From assembly GCA_903837555.1 (NCBI GenBank), contig CAILUV010000084.1, forward strand, positions 1 through 58,234: a stretch of DNA of 58,234 bases. Direction: 5' to 3'. A model generated the notes under the pieces. The model worked only from the letters and a program-made list of their open reading frames with translations, made no database searches and was not told the origin of the DNA. The stretch is from an uncultured Alphaproteobacteria bacterium (GTDB lineage Bacteria > Pseudomonadota > Alphaproteobacteria > Micropepsales > Micropepsaceae). The position numbers and the translations under genes are program-made. Below, one piece after another: positions 1 to 8,608 of the stretch; position 1 is the stretch's first letter; each line of letters opens with the position of its first letter.

Positions 1-75
1 GCCCTGTGCCAGCAGCACATCAACCTGCCGTAGCTTCCCAACTATCTCTTCAGCACTATGCCGTTTCCTAGCCAT
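1..75 (-). CDS. IS3-family transposase OrfA, N-terminal fragment
   Basis: The first 25 codons are visible before the window ends. They begin MARKRHSAEEIVGKLRQVD, the usual start of the small helix-turn-helix OrfA protein of IS407-like IS3 elements. OrfA binds the terminal repeats and is normally joined to OrfB by programmed frameshifting. A purine-rich Shine-Dalgarno (GGAGGAGAAGGGG) stands just upstream on the minus strand. The gene is partial only because the window stops here. Confidence 0.82.
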   Translation of the reverse strand, partial: MARKRHSAEEIVGKLRQVDVLLAQG

Positions 76-138
76 TCCCCTTCTCCTCCGTGGTCAAAAC
101 CATACTTCAGGTCGGACCACTTCAAAGGGGGCAGGCCA
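1..138 (-). mobile_element. IS3-family insertion sequence, 5' end, cut by the window edge
   Basis: This is the left (orfA) end of an IS3-family element read on the minus strand. The outer boundary is placed at 138 because the terminus reads TGGCCTGCC inward, the same nine bases that begin the IS end at 58094, and it obeys the TG...CA rule of IS3 elements. A strong ribosome site (GGAGGAG) and the start of orfA lie inside it. The rest of the element is off the window. Confidence 0.8.
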
Positions 139-185
139 CTGAAACCACCTCCCCTTGATGCGCTGCGCGCAAAGGGGGAGGCGGG
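139..185. repeat. Palindromic intergenic repeat, copy A, abutting the IS
   Basis: It shares CTGAAACCACCTCCCC (139-154) and GGGGGAGGCGGG (174-185) exactly with copy B at 13250-13298. The middle differs in sequence but stays palindromic around a GCGCTGCGC-type core. The CCTCCCC/GGGGGAGG arms form a hairpin. The IS terminus directly touches the start of the homology, so the IS seems to have inserted into a longer repeat whose other part lies beyond the element. The rest of the gap to pssA (186-279) shows nothing recognisable. Confidence 0.65.
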
Positions 186-279
186 CCGGAGTTTGCGGAT
201 AGAGATTCACAGTTTGCCCCAACGCGTTGCGTGGCTTTGCCGCGTGGCGCGTATGGGCGTTTTGGAACTGCAAAAAAAT

Positions 280-1110
280 TCAGAAGCGCTCATTCGCGCG
301 TGTGGCGCGCTTGGCGACATAGCGCGGGTGATGCGCGTGAATCGCCAGCGGAATGGAAGCGATATAGATCAGCAGACCGATGGTCATGGTCGCCCAGGGC
401 CAGGCAATCAGCGCCGCCGCCAGCAGGGCGAAGCAAAGGCCCGCCAGGATGCGGTGCTGACGCTGCAGCTTCATGTATTTGATCGATGGCGTGGGCAGGC
501 GGCTGACCATCAGCGCCGACGTCACCAGCAGGATCGTCAGCGACACCCAGGCGTGCTTGATCATCGGATCGTTCCACTGGAACGACACCAGCAGCGGCAG
601 CAGCACCATGCAGGCAGCCGCGGGTGTCGGCAGGCCGGTGAAATAGGGATTGCCCTTGGTCGCGCCTTCGTCGCGCACGCTTTCGACATTGAAGCGCGCC
701 AGGCGGATGGCGCCGCAGGCGCAGAAAATCAGCGCCGCGATCCAGCCCAGATGATCCATCTGATGCAGGCTCCAGCGATACATGATGATGCCCGGCGCCA
801 CCCCGAAGCTGACCAGGTCGGCCAGGCTGTCGAGCTGCGCGCCGAAGCGGCTGTCGGCGCCCAGCATGCGCGCGGCGCGTCCGTCCAGCATGTCCAGGAT
901 GCCGGCCAGGATGATGAAGCTGACCGCGATCGCCCACTTGTCGTCGATGCCAAAGCGGATGGCGGTGATGCCGGACGCCAGCGCCAGCAGGGTGATCGAG
1001 CTGGGTACCAGCTTGCCGATCGAAATGTCTTCCAGCCGCTCCAGCCGCGCCGCGACGATCTGGCGGGCGCGCTTGCGGCGGGAAATGCGGTCTGGCTGGT
1101 CCGGCGTCAT
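280..1110 (-). CDS. pssA: CDP-diacylglycerol--serine O-phosphatidyltransferase
   Basis: This membrane enzyme makes phosphatidylserine from CDP-diacylglycerol and serine, the first committed step to phosphatidylethanolamine. The 276-residue protein carries the full CDP-alcohol phosphatidyltransferase signature: D73, D76-G77, A80-R81, G90, D94 and D98. Several hydrophobic segments surround it, as expected for this family. Its start overlaps the psd stop as ATGA, so the two genes are translationally coupled and psd is upstream. The next enzyme of the pathway is therefore encoded with it. Confidence 0.95.
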   Translation of the reverse strand: MTPDQPDRISRRKRARQIVAARLERLEDISIGKLVPSSITLLALASGITAIRFGIDDKWAIAVSFIILAGILDMLDGRAARMLGADSRFGAQLDSLADLVSFGVAPGIIMYRWSLHQMDHLGWIAALIFCACGAIRLARFNVESVRDEGATKGNPYFTGLPTPAAACMVLLPLLVSFQWNDPMIKHAWVSLTILLVTSALMVSRLPTPSIKYMKLQRQHRILAGLCFALLAAALIAWPWATMTIGLLIYIASIPLAIHAHHPRYVAKRATRANERF

Positions 1111-1754
1111 CAGGTGAATCGCGCCAGCACGGTTTCGCCCGCCACCGTGGTGATGCCGGCCGTCACCAGAATTTCGGTGCCGTGCGGCAGATAGACATCG
1201 ACGCGGCTTCCGAAGCGGATGATGCCGAAGCGCGCGCCGCGCTTCACGCCCTGACCCTGCGCCAGGTCGCAGACGATGCGCCGCGCCACCAGGCCGGCAA
1301 TCTGCACCACCGCCAGGTCGCGCGGTCCATCATCGTTTTCGGGACGCAGGCGGATCGACATGCGTTCGTTATGGATGCTGGCCTTGTCGAACGAAGCATT
1401 GAAGAACTTGCCGGGGCGGTAAGATTTGGCCACCACCGTGCCCGATACCGGGTTGCGGTTCACATGCACGTTGAAGACGTTCATGAAAATGGAAAGGCGC
1501 TTGCGCGGCGCAGTGCCCATGTCCAGCTCGGCGGGCGGCACCGCGTCGATGATCGGCAGAAGCTTGCCGTCCGCGGGGCAGATGATCAGGTCCACGCCAT
1601 CGGGTGTGTTGCGCTCGGGATCGCGGAAAAAGGCAATGCACCACAGCGTGACAGGCAGCAGCGCCCAGCCGATCCAGGCGGAAAACACAAAGGCAAGCAG
1701 GTTCACGCCCGCGAAGAGCGCGATGAACGGATAGCCTTCCTTGTGGATCGACAT
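1110..1754 (-). CDS. psd: Phosphatidylserine decarboxylase proenzyme (short form)
   Basis: It decarboxylates phosphatidylserine to phosphatidylethanolamine at the inner membrane. The 214-residue protein is the short class of the family. It has two N-terminal hydrophobic stretches (about 8-42), the FMNVFNVHVNRNP core (90-102) and a C-terminal RFGSRVD motif (180-186). Cleavage between G182 and S183 would give the pyruvoyl cofactor on the small alpha chain. It is the first gene of a psd-pssA pair. A terminator on the same strand just upstream separates it from the preceding small gene, so it needs its own promoter. Confidence 0.95.
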   Translation of the reverse strand: MSIHKEGYPFIALFAGVNLLAFVFSAWIGWALLPVTLWCIAFFRDPERNTPDGVDLIICPADGKLLPIIDAVPPAELDMGTAPRKRLSIFMNVFNVHVNRNPVSGTVVAKSYRPGKFFNASFDKASIHNERMSIRLRPENDDGPRDLAVVQIAGLVARRIVCDLAQGQGVKRGARFGIIRFGSRVDVYLPHGTEILVTAGITTVAGETVLARFT

Positions 1755-1765
1755 GGCAGCTTTCC

Positions 1766-1804
1766 AAAAGCAAAGGGGCAGCCGGCTTTTGCGGCGGCTG
1801 CCCC
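1766..1804 (-). terminator. Rho-independent terminator after the 99-aa gene
   Basis: On the minus strand, ten-base arms GGGGCAGCCG and CGGCTGCCCC (1775-1784 and 1795-1804) enclose a ten-base loop and are followed by TTTGCTTTT. It lies 22 bases past the stop codon at 1826 and before the psd start. Confidence 0.85.
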
Positions 1805-1825
1805 TCGCGGAACGCGTAAACTATA

Positions 1826-2125
1826 TCAGGCGGTGCGGTTGCCCGTGAAGGGGAATGAACCGAACGAGCCGGCCTTGACGCTGCCGGACAGTTTGTCGCC
1901 CTCCACCGTGCCAGAGAAATCCAGGGTCATGGGCATGGGCGAGCTGATCTTGGCCGACCAGGTTAGGTTGTTGCCATCGACCTTGCCATTTTCCAGCGGG
2001 CCGGAACCCTGGGCGGCGGCCTGTGTGCCGGTCAGCGTGTCGCCGCTGGTGGCGAAGTCCAGCGTCGCTTTTTGCGCGCCCATCGGCGAATTGATGGTGA
2101 TTTCCCACTTTCCGTCCACGGCCAT
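1826..2125 (-). CDS. Small beta-rich protein of unknown function (99 aa)
   Basis: I do not recognise a named family. The protein has no signal peptide or membrane segment. It is built of short alternating hydrophilic and hydrophobic strands rich in Gly, Thr and Ser, with two similar halves (a KVDGNNLTW-type strand pair, then TVEGDKLSG), which suggests a small beta-sandwich or barrel. The start at 2125 is chosen because AGGAGGAA lies just upstream; an in-frame ATG farther out has no such site. It has its own strong terminator, so it is a monocistronic gene facing away from the rRNA methyltransferase. Confidence 0.75.
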   Translation of the reverse strand: MAVDGKWEITINSPMGAQKATLDFATSGDTLTGTQAAAQGSGPLENGKVDGNNLTWSAKISSPMPMTLDFSGTVEGDKLSGSVKAGSFGSFPFTGNRTA

Positions 2126-2205
2126 GGTCTTGTTCCTCCTGCGGTTTGGCCGGCATCTAAGGATGCCATGGACGGGTGCGCAAGAGGGCTGTACAGGTCT
2201 CGCCC

Positions 2206-3375
2206 ATGTCACGCAAAACCATCATATTGCCCAAGGGCAAACGCGCCCGCGGCGGATCGCCCTGGATTTTCTCCAACGAGATTCGCATGGACGAAGCGGC
2301 CAAGGCCATTGCGCCCGGTACGGTCATCAATGTGCGGGGCGATGACGGACGCGCCTTCGGCACCGGCTATTTCAATCCCAAGAGCCTGATCGCGGTGCGG
2401 CTGCTGGCCGAGGAATGCGACGTCGTTATCGACGCGGAATTTTTCGCCGCCCGGCTGACGCGCGCGCTCGCCCTGCGCGATGCGGTATATGACAGACCCT
2501 TCTATCGTCTGTTCCATGCCGAAGGCGACGGCGTGCCAGGCCTGGTGATCGATCGCTTCGACGACACGCTGACGGTGCAGATCGGCACCGCCGGCATGGA
2601 AAAACAGCAGACCGCTATCCTGATGGCGCTGGACAAGGTGCTGAAGCCCAAAAACGTGATCCTGCGCGGCGATGCACCGAACCGCGCCCTGGAAGGTCTG
2701 GACTCGTACGTGAAGACCGCCAGGGGCGAAGCCAAGCGCATCGCGGTGGAAGAAAATGGCGTGCGCTACATCGCCGATCTGCAGGAAGGCCAGAAGACCG
2801 GCTGGTATTATGACCAGCGCGACAACCGCGCTTTCATCGCCCGGCTGGCGAAAGGAAAAAGCGTGCTGGACGCCTATTCCTATACCGGCGGCTTTGGCAT
2901 TGCCGCCGCCAAGGCCGGTGCCAAGGAAGTGGTGTGCCTGGATTCGTCCGCTCCCGCGCTGGCATTGGCCGAGGAAAGCGCCCGCGCCAACAGCGTGACC
3001 ATCCAGGCGGTGAAGGCCGATGTGTTCGAGGAACTGGAGCGTCTGAAAAAAGCGGGCGAGACCTTCGACATCGTGCTGACCGATCCGCCGCCCTTTGTGA
3101 AATCGAAAAAAGATCTGGAGCCGGGCGCCAAGGCCTATCGCAAGCTGGCGCGTCTGGCGGCCGATGTCACCGCGCCGGGCGGTTTTCTGTCGATCGCGTC
3201 CTGTTCGCACAATATCCCGCCCGAACGGTTCGCGGTGGAATGCGGCCAAGGTTTGCTGCGCGCCGGTCGCCGCGCCGCGCTGATCCACCAGTCTGGCGCG
3301 GGTGTGGATCATCCGGTGCATCCGCTGCTGCCGGAATCGGCTTACCTGAAGTCGCTGGTCTACGCGCTAGATTGA
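2206..3375 (+). CDS. Class I SAM-dependent rRNA (cytosine-C5) methyltransferase, RlmI-like
   Basis: The 389-residue protein has the RlmI/YccW layout: an N-terminal PUA-type RNA-binding domain (RKTIILPKGKRARGGSPWIF at the start), a middle linker domain, and a Rossmann methyltransferase domain with VLDAYSYTGGFGI (SAM site) and TDPPPFVKSKK. E. coli RlmI makes m5C1962 in 23S rRNA; the same target is an inference. The start at 2206 begins at the PUA domain; an ATG ten codons earlier adds nothing conserved. It converges on kup with a nine-base overlap of the 3' ends. Confidence 0.88.
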   Translation: MSRKTIILPKGKRARGGSPWIFSNEIRMDEAAKAIAPGTVINVRGDDGRAFGTGYFNPKSLIAVRLLAEECDVVIDAEFFAARLTRALALRDAVYDRPFYRLFHAEGDGVPGLVIDRFDDTLTVQIGTAGMEKQQTAILMALDKVLKPKNVILRGDAPNRALEGLDSYVKTARGEAKRIAVEENGVRYIADLQEGQKTGWYYDQRDNRAFIARLAKGKSVLDAYSYTGGFGIAAAKAGAKEVVCLDSSAPALALAEESARANSVTIQAVKADVFEELERLKKAGETFDIVLTDPPPFVKSKKDLEPGAKAYRKLARLAADVTAPGGFLSIASCSHNIPPERFAVECGQGLLRAGRRAALIHQSGAGVDHPVHPLLPESAYLKSLVYALD

Positions 3376-5376
3376 AACCTGCGTGCCCAGTTCGACCACG
3401 CGGTTGGTCGGCAGGTTGTAGAAGCGCGCCGGCGACAGCGCCGTTCCGGCAATCACGCGATAAAGGCGGTTGCGCCAGGCGCTGAGTTCAGACTTTTCCG
3501 CCGGCACCAGCGTTTCGCGCCCGATAAAGAAGGTCGCGGTATCCACATCCAGCGCCAGCCCGAAGCGCCGGGCGTCTTCCAGCGCTCGCGGCACATCGGG
3601 CATTTCATAGAAACCGTGATGAATCTTCAGGGTGTAAAAGCCCTTGCCCAGCTTCTCGACTTCGATGCGCTTCTCGGGCGCCACCAGCGGCACATCCTCG
3701 ACCACAACATTGCAGATCACCACACGCTCATGCAGCACCTTGTTGTGCTTGAGATTGTGCAGCAGCGCGCCCGGCACGATATCGGTGCGCGAGCACATGA
3801 ACACGCCCAAACCCGAAACGCGGGTGGTGCTCTTGTCGGCGCGCTCCAGGAACAGCGACAGGGGCAGGGATTCGCTGCGAACCTTTTCCAGATGCACGCG
3901 GCGGCCGCGCCGCCAAGTGTCCATCATCACCACCACTATGCTTGCCAGCAGCAAGGGCAGCCAACCGCCTTGCGGAATCTTCAGCGCATTGGCGGCGGCC
4001 AACACCAGGTCGCTCATCCCCATGGCGCCGAACAGGCCCACAACCAGCCAGGGCGCCCAGCGCCATTGCTTGCCGGCCACCAGACCAGCGTTGAAGGTAT
4101 CGATCACCATCACGCCGGTCACCGCCAGGCCATAGGCCGCCAGCAGCGAATCCGAGTTGCGGAAGATCAGCACCAGCAGGACCACGCCGATGGCCAGCAA
4201 CAGATTGACCCGCGGCACGTAGATTTGCCCGTAATCGGTGGCGCTGGTGTGGCGCACTTCCATGCGCGGCAGCAGGCCAAGCTGTACCGCCTGCTGCGTC
4301 ATGGAAAAGACGCCGGTGATCACCGCCTGCGATGCGATGATGGCGACAAGCGTGGCCAGGCCAACCATCGGCCAATGGGCCCATTGCGGAATCGGCGCGA
4401 AGAAGGCGTGCGCGGCAGCCGACGGATCACGCAGCAGCGCCGCGCCCTGGCCGAAATAGTTCAGCACCAGCGCGGGCAAGGCCAGGAACAGCCAGGCATA
4501 TTGAATGGGCTTTCGGCCGAAATGGCCCATGTCGGCATACAGGGCTTCGCAGCCTGTCACCGCCAGCACCACCGCGCCCAATGCCACGAACGAGACCCAA
4601 GGCGCATATATGAACATGTCTAGCGCGTACAGCGGATTGATCGCTGTAAGGATCACGGGGTTACGCAGCAGGGAAGCGAGGCCGAATCCGGCGAGCGCCA
4701 CGAACCACACGACCATTACCGGGCCGAATAGCTTGCCCAGCTTGTTCGAACCGCGGTTCTGCACCACGAACAGCCCGACAAGGATAATCAGCGATAGGGG
4801 CACCACCAGCGGTTCGAAGGCGTGGTTTTCCACTTTCAGGCCTTCGATGGCCGACATCACCGTGATGGCGGGTGTCAGAAGTCCGTCGCCATAGAACAAT
4901 GCCAGACCGACAATGGCGCTGATGCCGATGGCGCTTTTGGTACGGCGCGATAGGCCGGGCGAGCGATGCGCCAGTGCCGCCAGCGCCAGGGTGCCGCCTT
5001 CGCCGTCATTGTCGGCGCGCATGATGATCAGGACGTACTTGACCGTGACCACCAGGATCAGCGCCCAGAAGATCAGGGACAGCGAGCCCATCACCGCGAT
5101 GTGGTTGGGAACGCTGCCCTGGGTCGCCAGCACGGTGGCTTTCAGCGCGTAAAGCGGACTGGTGCCGATATCGCCGAACACGACGCCCAGGGCGCCCAGC
5201 GCCAGGCCCCATTGTCCAGTGCGCTTGGGCTTGCGCTGTTCAGGCACGTCATCGATTGCCGGCGCGGGCGCGGCAAGGGGTTCGGGCGAAAGACCGATGT
5301 CGGAGGAGCTGGGTGTCACGGGGTTATGCGGCTTTGCATGAAAGGAAAACGCGTCCCCTGCATCCTGGTTTGCCAC
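3367..5376 (-). CDS. kup: Low-affinity potassium uptake protein Kup
   Basis: This 669-residue K+/H+ symporter of the KUP/HAK/KT family sits in the inner membrane. After a roughly 50-residue Pro/Ala-rich cytoplasmic tail comes the family signature GVVFGDIGTSPLYALK, about twelve hydrophobic segments, and a soluble C-terminal domain ending near the stop. The length is slightly above the E. coli protein (622) because of the N-terminal tail. It is a single gene convergent with the rRNA methyltransferase; no regulatory site is evident upstream. Confidence 0.95.
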   Translation of the reverse strand: MANQDAGDAFSFHAKPHNPVTPSSSDIGLSPEPLAAPAPAIDDVPEQRKPKRTGQWGLALGALGVVFGDIGTSPLYALKATVLATQGSVPNHIAVMGSLSLIFWALILVVTVKYVLIIMRADNDGEGGTLALAALAHRSPGLSRRTKSAIGISAIVGLALFYGDGLLTPAITVMSAIEGLKVENHAFEPLVVPLSLIILVGLFVVQNRGSNKLGKLFGPVMVVWFVALAGFGLASLLRNPVILTAINPLYALDMFIYAPWVSFVALGAVVLAVTGCEALYADMGHFGRKPIQYAWLFLALPALVLNYFGQGAALLRDPSAAAHAFFAPIPQWAHWPMVGLATLVAIIASQAVITGVFSMTQQAVQLGLLPRMEVRHTSATDYGQIYVPRVNLLLAIGVVLLVLIFRNSDSLLAAYGLAVTGVMVIDTFNAGLVAGKQWRWAPWLVVGLFGAMGMSDLVLAAANALKIPQGGWLPLLLASIVVVMMDTWRRGRRVHLEKVRSESLPLSLFLERADKSTTRVSGLGVFMCSRTDIVPGALLHNLKHNKVLHERVVICNVVVEDVPLVAPEKRIEVEKLGKGFYTLKIHHGFYEMPDVPRALEDARRFGLALDVDTATFFIGRETLVPAEKSELSAWRNRLYRVIAGTALSPARFYNLPTNRVVELGTQVSI

Positions 5377-5475
5377 CTATTTGTGGCCGGTGGGGCGGGA
5401 CCATATGCCTGCCCCCCGCCGGGTCAAAGAGGGGCGAGGCCAAATGGCGCGATTTCCCGCAAATATTTGATAAAA

Positions 5476-6087
5476 CTAGTCTATTTCGCCGGTCAGGGCG
5501 AAAACACCGGCCGCTGAGCCGCCCGCCCCTGCCACCAGATCGGGCTTGCCGTCATCTTCGGGCGCGTCATCGACATCCGATTTCGAGCCGATGAAGCCGC
5601 GCACCGGATAGATCTTGGAGCCCCAGCCGCCGGTTTTGATGTTGTAGACCCGCACCTGCGTCCAGTCATTGTCGGCGCTGACATCCATCACCGGATTGTT
5701 GACGTAGATCGAACCGTCATTGAGCCAGTTGGCATGATCGATGCGGATTTCGCGCTCGGAAATCAGATTGCGCACCACCGCGACATGGCCGTGATTGGCC
5801 CCGGCATAATCGTGCAGCACCAGCACAGAACCTTTTTCGGGCGCGGAGCCGCGCGGATATTTGCCTTCCGCCTTGTCCCACCAGGTCCAGGCGTCGCCAA
5901 AGATTTTGATCTTGGAATGTTCGCGCGCGTAAGGAACGCATTGCAGCGGCTTGTGGCCCTGGCTCTGCACCACGCTGCGGCCGGTCTTGCGCGGCATCTC
6001 GCTGTATTCCATCGGCGGCGCGCTGGCGCAGCCTTCCAGGCTGAGCGCAAGCAATGCCGCCGCTGCCAGTTTGCCGATGATGTGCAT
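5476..6087 (-). CDS. CHAP-domain lipoprotein, putative peptidoglycan amidase/endopeptidase
   Basis: A lipoprotein signal peptide ends in the lipobox LEGC with Cys20 as the lipid-anchored residue. The following domain has the CHAP (NlpC/P60-like) pattern: catalytic Cys50 in QCVPYARE, and His99/His101 in NHGHVAVV, followed by IDHANW. CHAP enzymes cleave peptidoglycan peptides or amide bonds, so a periplasmic wall-remodelling role is likely but inferred. The C-terminal 40 residues are acidic and low in complexity. It is transcribed alone, in the same direction as kup downstream. Confidence 0.8.
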   Translation of the reverse strand: MHIIGKLAAAALLALSLEGCASAPPMEYSEMPRKTGRSVVQSQGHKPLQCVPYAREHSKIKIFGDAWTWWDKAEGKYPRGSAPEKGSVLVLHDYAGANHGHVAVVRNLISEREIRIDHANWLNDGSIYVNNPVMDVSADNDWTQVRVYNIKTGGWGSKIYPVRGFIGSKSDVDDAPEDDGKPDLVAGAGGSAAGVFALTGEID

Positions 6088-6257
6088 TCCGCTCGTCCCT
6101 TGCCGCCCGCGCCGACCCTATGCCGCCGCGGACAAAAGCGGGGTTAGGCCGATAGAACGGGTTTTCATAAAAGACGACGGAAATATTTAAGGAGTTGTTA
6201 AGCGCCGGAGTTCCGGCATTGGGACGCCTCGCCCAAGCTCGGCGCGTTCGCCACTCG

Positions 6258-6278
6258 ATTTGGTCCGCCGGACCAAAT
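6258..6278. repeat. Perfect palindrome downstream of the glycosyltransferase
   Basis: Nine-base arms ATTTGGTCC and GGACCAAAT surround a three-base GCC centre. It lies 24 bases beyond the stop of the CESA-like glycosyltransferase on the minus strand. No T-run follows, so it is not a standard intrinsic terminator. It may be an mRNA 3' end hairpin, a protein site or a dispersed palindrome. The rest of the gap 6088-6301 holds no gene I can support. Confidence 0.6.
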
Positions 6279-6301
6279 TGCCGGGCTGCGCCGGTCGTGG
6301 C

Positions 6302-7744
6302 TCACTCGCCCGGGGTAATCGGCTGGCGCACGCGCTTGGGCGCGCCCGCCATGCCCATGGCACCGATCGAGACCAGTCCCGACACCGCAAAGAAGAAGAA
6401 CAGCGCGTTCCAGTTGGATTCGGCAAAGGCGAAGGCCGGCAGCAACACGCCGACAATCAGCTCGGGTGCGCCGCGCCAGCCGCCCTTCTGGATTTCGCCC
6501 ACGCGCGTGGTGCGGTTGAAATCCATGTGGCTGGAGAAGAAGGCTTCGAAGGTGGCGCGGGTGTTGGCCAGTATCAGGCCGGACGGAAACACCACCGCCA
6601 GCAGCAGCGACGGCACCAGGCGGGATTCGCCATGCCGCTCGAGCATGCGCTGGCCCAGATAGAGGTAGCCGATCGATGAACAGATGCCGAGCGCGGTGAC
6701 CATCAGGCCCAGCCAGGCGACGCCCGGGTAATAGACGACGCCCATATACATAAGCGTCAGCGAGATCACGGCGCTGGTGAAAGCCAGCGTGTAGAAGGCG
6801 AACTGGCACATCTGCAGCGTCATCGCCGCTTTCTTCCAGGCCGGAAGTGCGCTGGCCCACAGCTTGGGCAGAAGCTTGCGCGCGACCTGGGCATGGCCCT
6901 TGGTCCAGCGCGCCTGCTGCGCGCGCCAGGCGGCGGCGGTCTGCGGCAGTTCACCGGGCACCACCAGGTCGGACACCATTGCGCCGCGCCAGCCCTGCAT
7001 CATGCAGCGCATGGAAAGATCGAGATCTTCGGTCAGCGTGTCGCCGGTCCAGCCGCCGCCCTGTTCGATTGCGATGCGATTCCACACGCCAGCGCTGCCG
7101 TTGAAGGAGAGCGGCATGTTGGCGCGGAAACGCGCTTCCTGTTCGACGGCGAAATGCGAATCCAAGAGCAGGCCCTGCACGCGCGTCAGCCAGTTGGCGG
7201 CGCGGTTGGCATGGCCCCAGCGCGACTGCACGAAGGCAAGACCGCTATCGGCAAGCAGCACCGGCACGGTGCGGCGCAGGAAATCGGCCGGCGGCACGAA
7301 GTCGGCATCCAGCACGGCCACGAAGGGCGCGTCCGAATGGGCAAGGCCAAATGCCAGATTGCCCGCCTTGAAGCCCTTGCGGTCGCCGCGGCGCAGAATC
7401 TGGAAGTTGATGCCCGGCGGCACCACGGCGCGCACCTGGGCGGCCAGCGCCTCATGGTCTTCGCCGTCCCCGTCATCGAGCAATTGAATGGTCAGGCGGT
7501 CGGTGGGCCAGTCCATGCGCGAGGCGGCGGCGGCGACGCGCGCCGCTAGATGACCTTCGTTGCAGACCGGAAGCTGCACCAGCACATGCGGCAGTTCGCT
7601 GTCGGGCACCTGCGCGACGGCAAGCTTGGGGCTTTTGCGGAAGATGCGGACCCACGCCAGACTGGCGAGCTGCACCGAAAGGCTGCAGACCGAAATCAGT
7701 ATCACGCACAGGGCCGATTGCAGGAATATCGAAAGACCGTACAT
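6302..7744 (-). CDS. Family 2 membrane glycosyltransferase (CESA/CESA-like fold)
   Basis: This processive-type polysaccharide synthase uses a nucleotide-sugar and works across the inner membrane. The 480-residue protein starts with a membrane helix (about 5-32) and then has the GT-A catalytic domain: DD at 90-91, DAD at 146-148, the TED base motif (238-240) and QQARW (276-280), which is the Q/RxxRW motif of cellulose and glucomannan synthases. Four or so membrane helices follow. The closest architecture is beta-mannan/glucan synthases; the product cannot be read from sequence. No bcs or PilZ partner is nearby. Confidence 0.85.
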   Translation of the reverse strand: MYGLSIFLQSALCVILISVCSLSVQLASLAWVRIFRKSPKLAVAQVPDSELPHVLVQLPVCNEGHLAARVAAAASRMDWPTDRLTIQLLDDGDGEDHEALAAQVRAVVPPGINFQILRRGDRKGFKAGNLAFGLAHSDAPFVAVLDADFVPPADFLRRTVPVLLADSGLAFVQSRWGHANRAANWLTRVQGLLLDSHFAVEQEARFRANMPLSFNGSAGVWNRIAIEQGGGWTGDTLTEDLDLSMRCMMQGWRGAMVSDLVVPGELPQTAAAWRAQQARWTKGHAQVARKLLPKLWASALPAWKKAAMTLQMCQFAFYTLAFTSAVISLTLMYMGVVYYPGVAWLGLMVTALGICSSIGYLYLGQRMLERHGESRLVPSLLLAVVFPSGLILANTRATFEAFFSSHMDFNRTTRVGEIQKGGWRGAPELIVGVLLPAFAFAESNWNALFFFFAVSGLVSIGAMGMAGAPKRVRQPITPGE

Positions 7745-7965
7745 GGCGATCGTTCAGGCCCCCAGAAACCCGTTATTGGACCGGCGCGCGAGCCGGACAG
7801 CGGCCCGTGCCGGGCCCCCCGGCCCTAATGTGCCGGACAGGGGCGAACTTCCACTTTGGCGCGTGCTTTAGCAAGAGGGTGCAGTGCAAAATGACCCTTT
7901 GTTCCGGGGGGAAACCCCGCAAATTCAAAGTCCTGCGGCGGGAACCAGGGGTGGAACCCTCTGCC

Positions 7966-7991
7966 GGAACTGGGATTTGGCTCGGGCCGTT
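7966..7991 (+). promoter_or_regulatory. EcfG-type (general stress sigma factor) promoter
   Basis: GGAAC (7966-7970) and CGTT (7988-7991) are separated by 17 bases, the consensus of alphaproteobacterial EcfG/SigT promoters. Transcription would start about 40 bases before the lipoprotein start codon at 8038. The remaining upstream gap (7745-7965) shows no gene. Confidence 0.65.
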
Positions 7992-8037
7992 ACTATATTA
8001 ACCGGACAACCGCGAGGGGCGCGGACAGGAGTTTGAA

Positions 8038-8598
8038 ATGCGTATTTCCCGTGCCTTCTCGCGCCCTCTGACCAGGGGGCTGGTTTTAACCTTGGCGCTC
8101 GGGTTGGCAGGCTGCATGACCGCCACCCCCTATGCCCCCCGGCTGGAGGGCCAGGCCACTGGTTACACCGACCGGGCGCTCGCGCAGAACCGTTACCGCG
8201 TCACATTCACCGGCAATACGGCCACGCCCCGCGAAACGGTTGAGACCTATCTTCTGCTGCGCGCCGCCGAAGTGGCCCGCGCCGCCAATTCCACCCATTT
8301 CATGTTCGACACGCGCAACACCCGCGCCAATACCAGCGTGCAGACCGTGCCTTACGGCCCGGCTGCTTATGACCCATTCTGGCGTCCGCGCTACGGCGTC
8401 TGGGGCGGCTGGAGTGGTTGGGGCTTCCCTTATGAGCCCATGCAGGATGTCGTAGTGCGCACAAACTATGAAGCCTATGCCGAGATCGTGTTGCTGACGG
8501 CGGACCAGGCGGCCAAGGAGCCGCGCGCGCTCGCCGCTGCGGATGTGATCGCGCGGCTGGGGCCGGACGCCGTGCCGCCCAAGCCCGAACCGCGGTAA
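8038..8598 (+). CDS. CC0125/CC1285-type lipoprotein of unknown function
   Basis: The 186-residue protein has a lipoprotein signal peptide with LAGC and lipidated Cys26. The mature part begins with TPYAPRLEGQATGYTD and carries a YRVTFTGN...ETVETYLLLRAAEVA segment, the hallmark of the small family first annotated in Caulobacter as CC0125/CC1285. A Trp/Gly/Tyr-rich loop (about 120-138) is a typical variable stretch. Function is unknown. CAGGAG lies at the right distance before ATG. An EcfG-type promoter directly upstream places it in the general stress response by inference. Confidence 0.8.
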   Translation: MRISRAFSRPLTRGLVLTLALGLAGCMTATPYAPRLEGQATGYTDRALAQNRYRVTFTGNTATPRETVETYLLLRAAEVARAANSTHFMFDTRNTRANTSVQTVPYGPAAYDPFWRPRYGVWGGWSGWGFPYEPMQDVVVRTNYEAYAEIVLLTADQAAKEPRALAAADVIARLGPDAVPPKPEPR

Positions 8599-8608
8599 CC
8601 GCGCGCCG

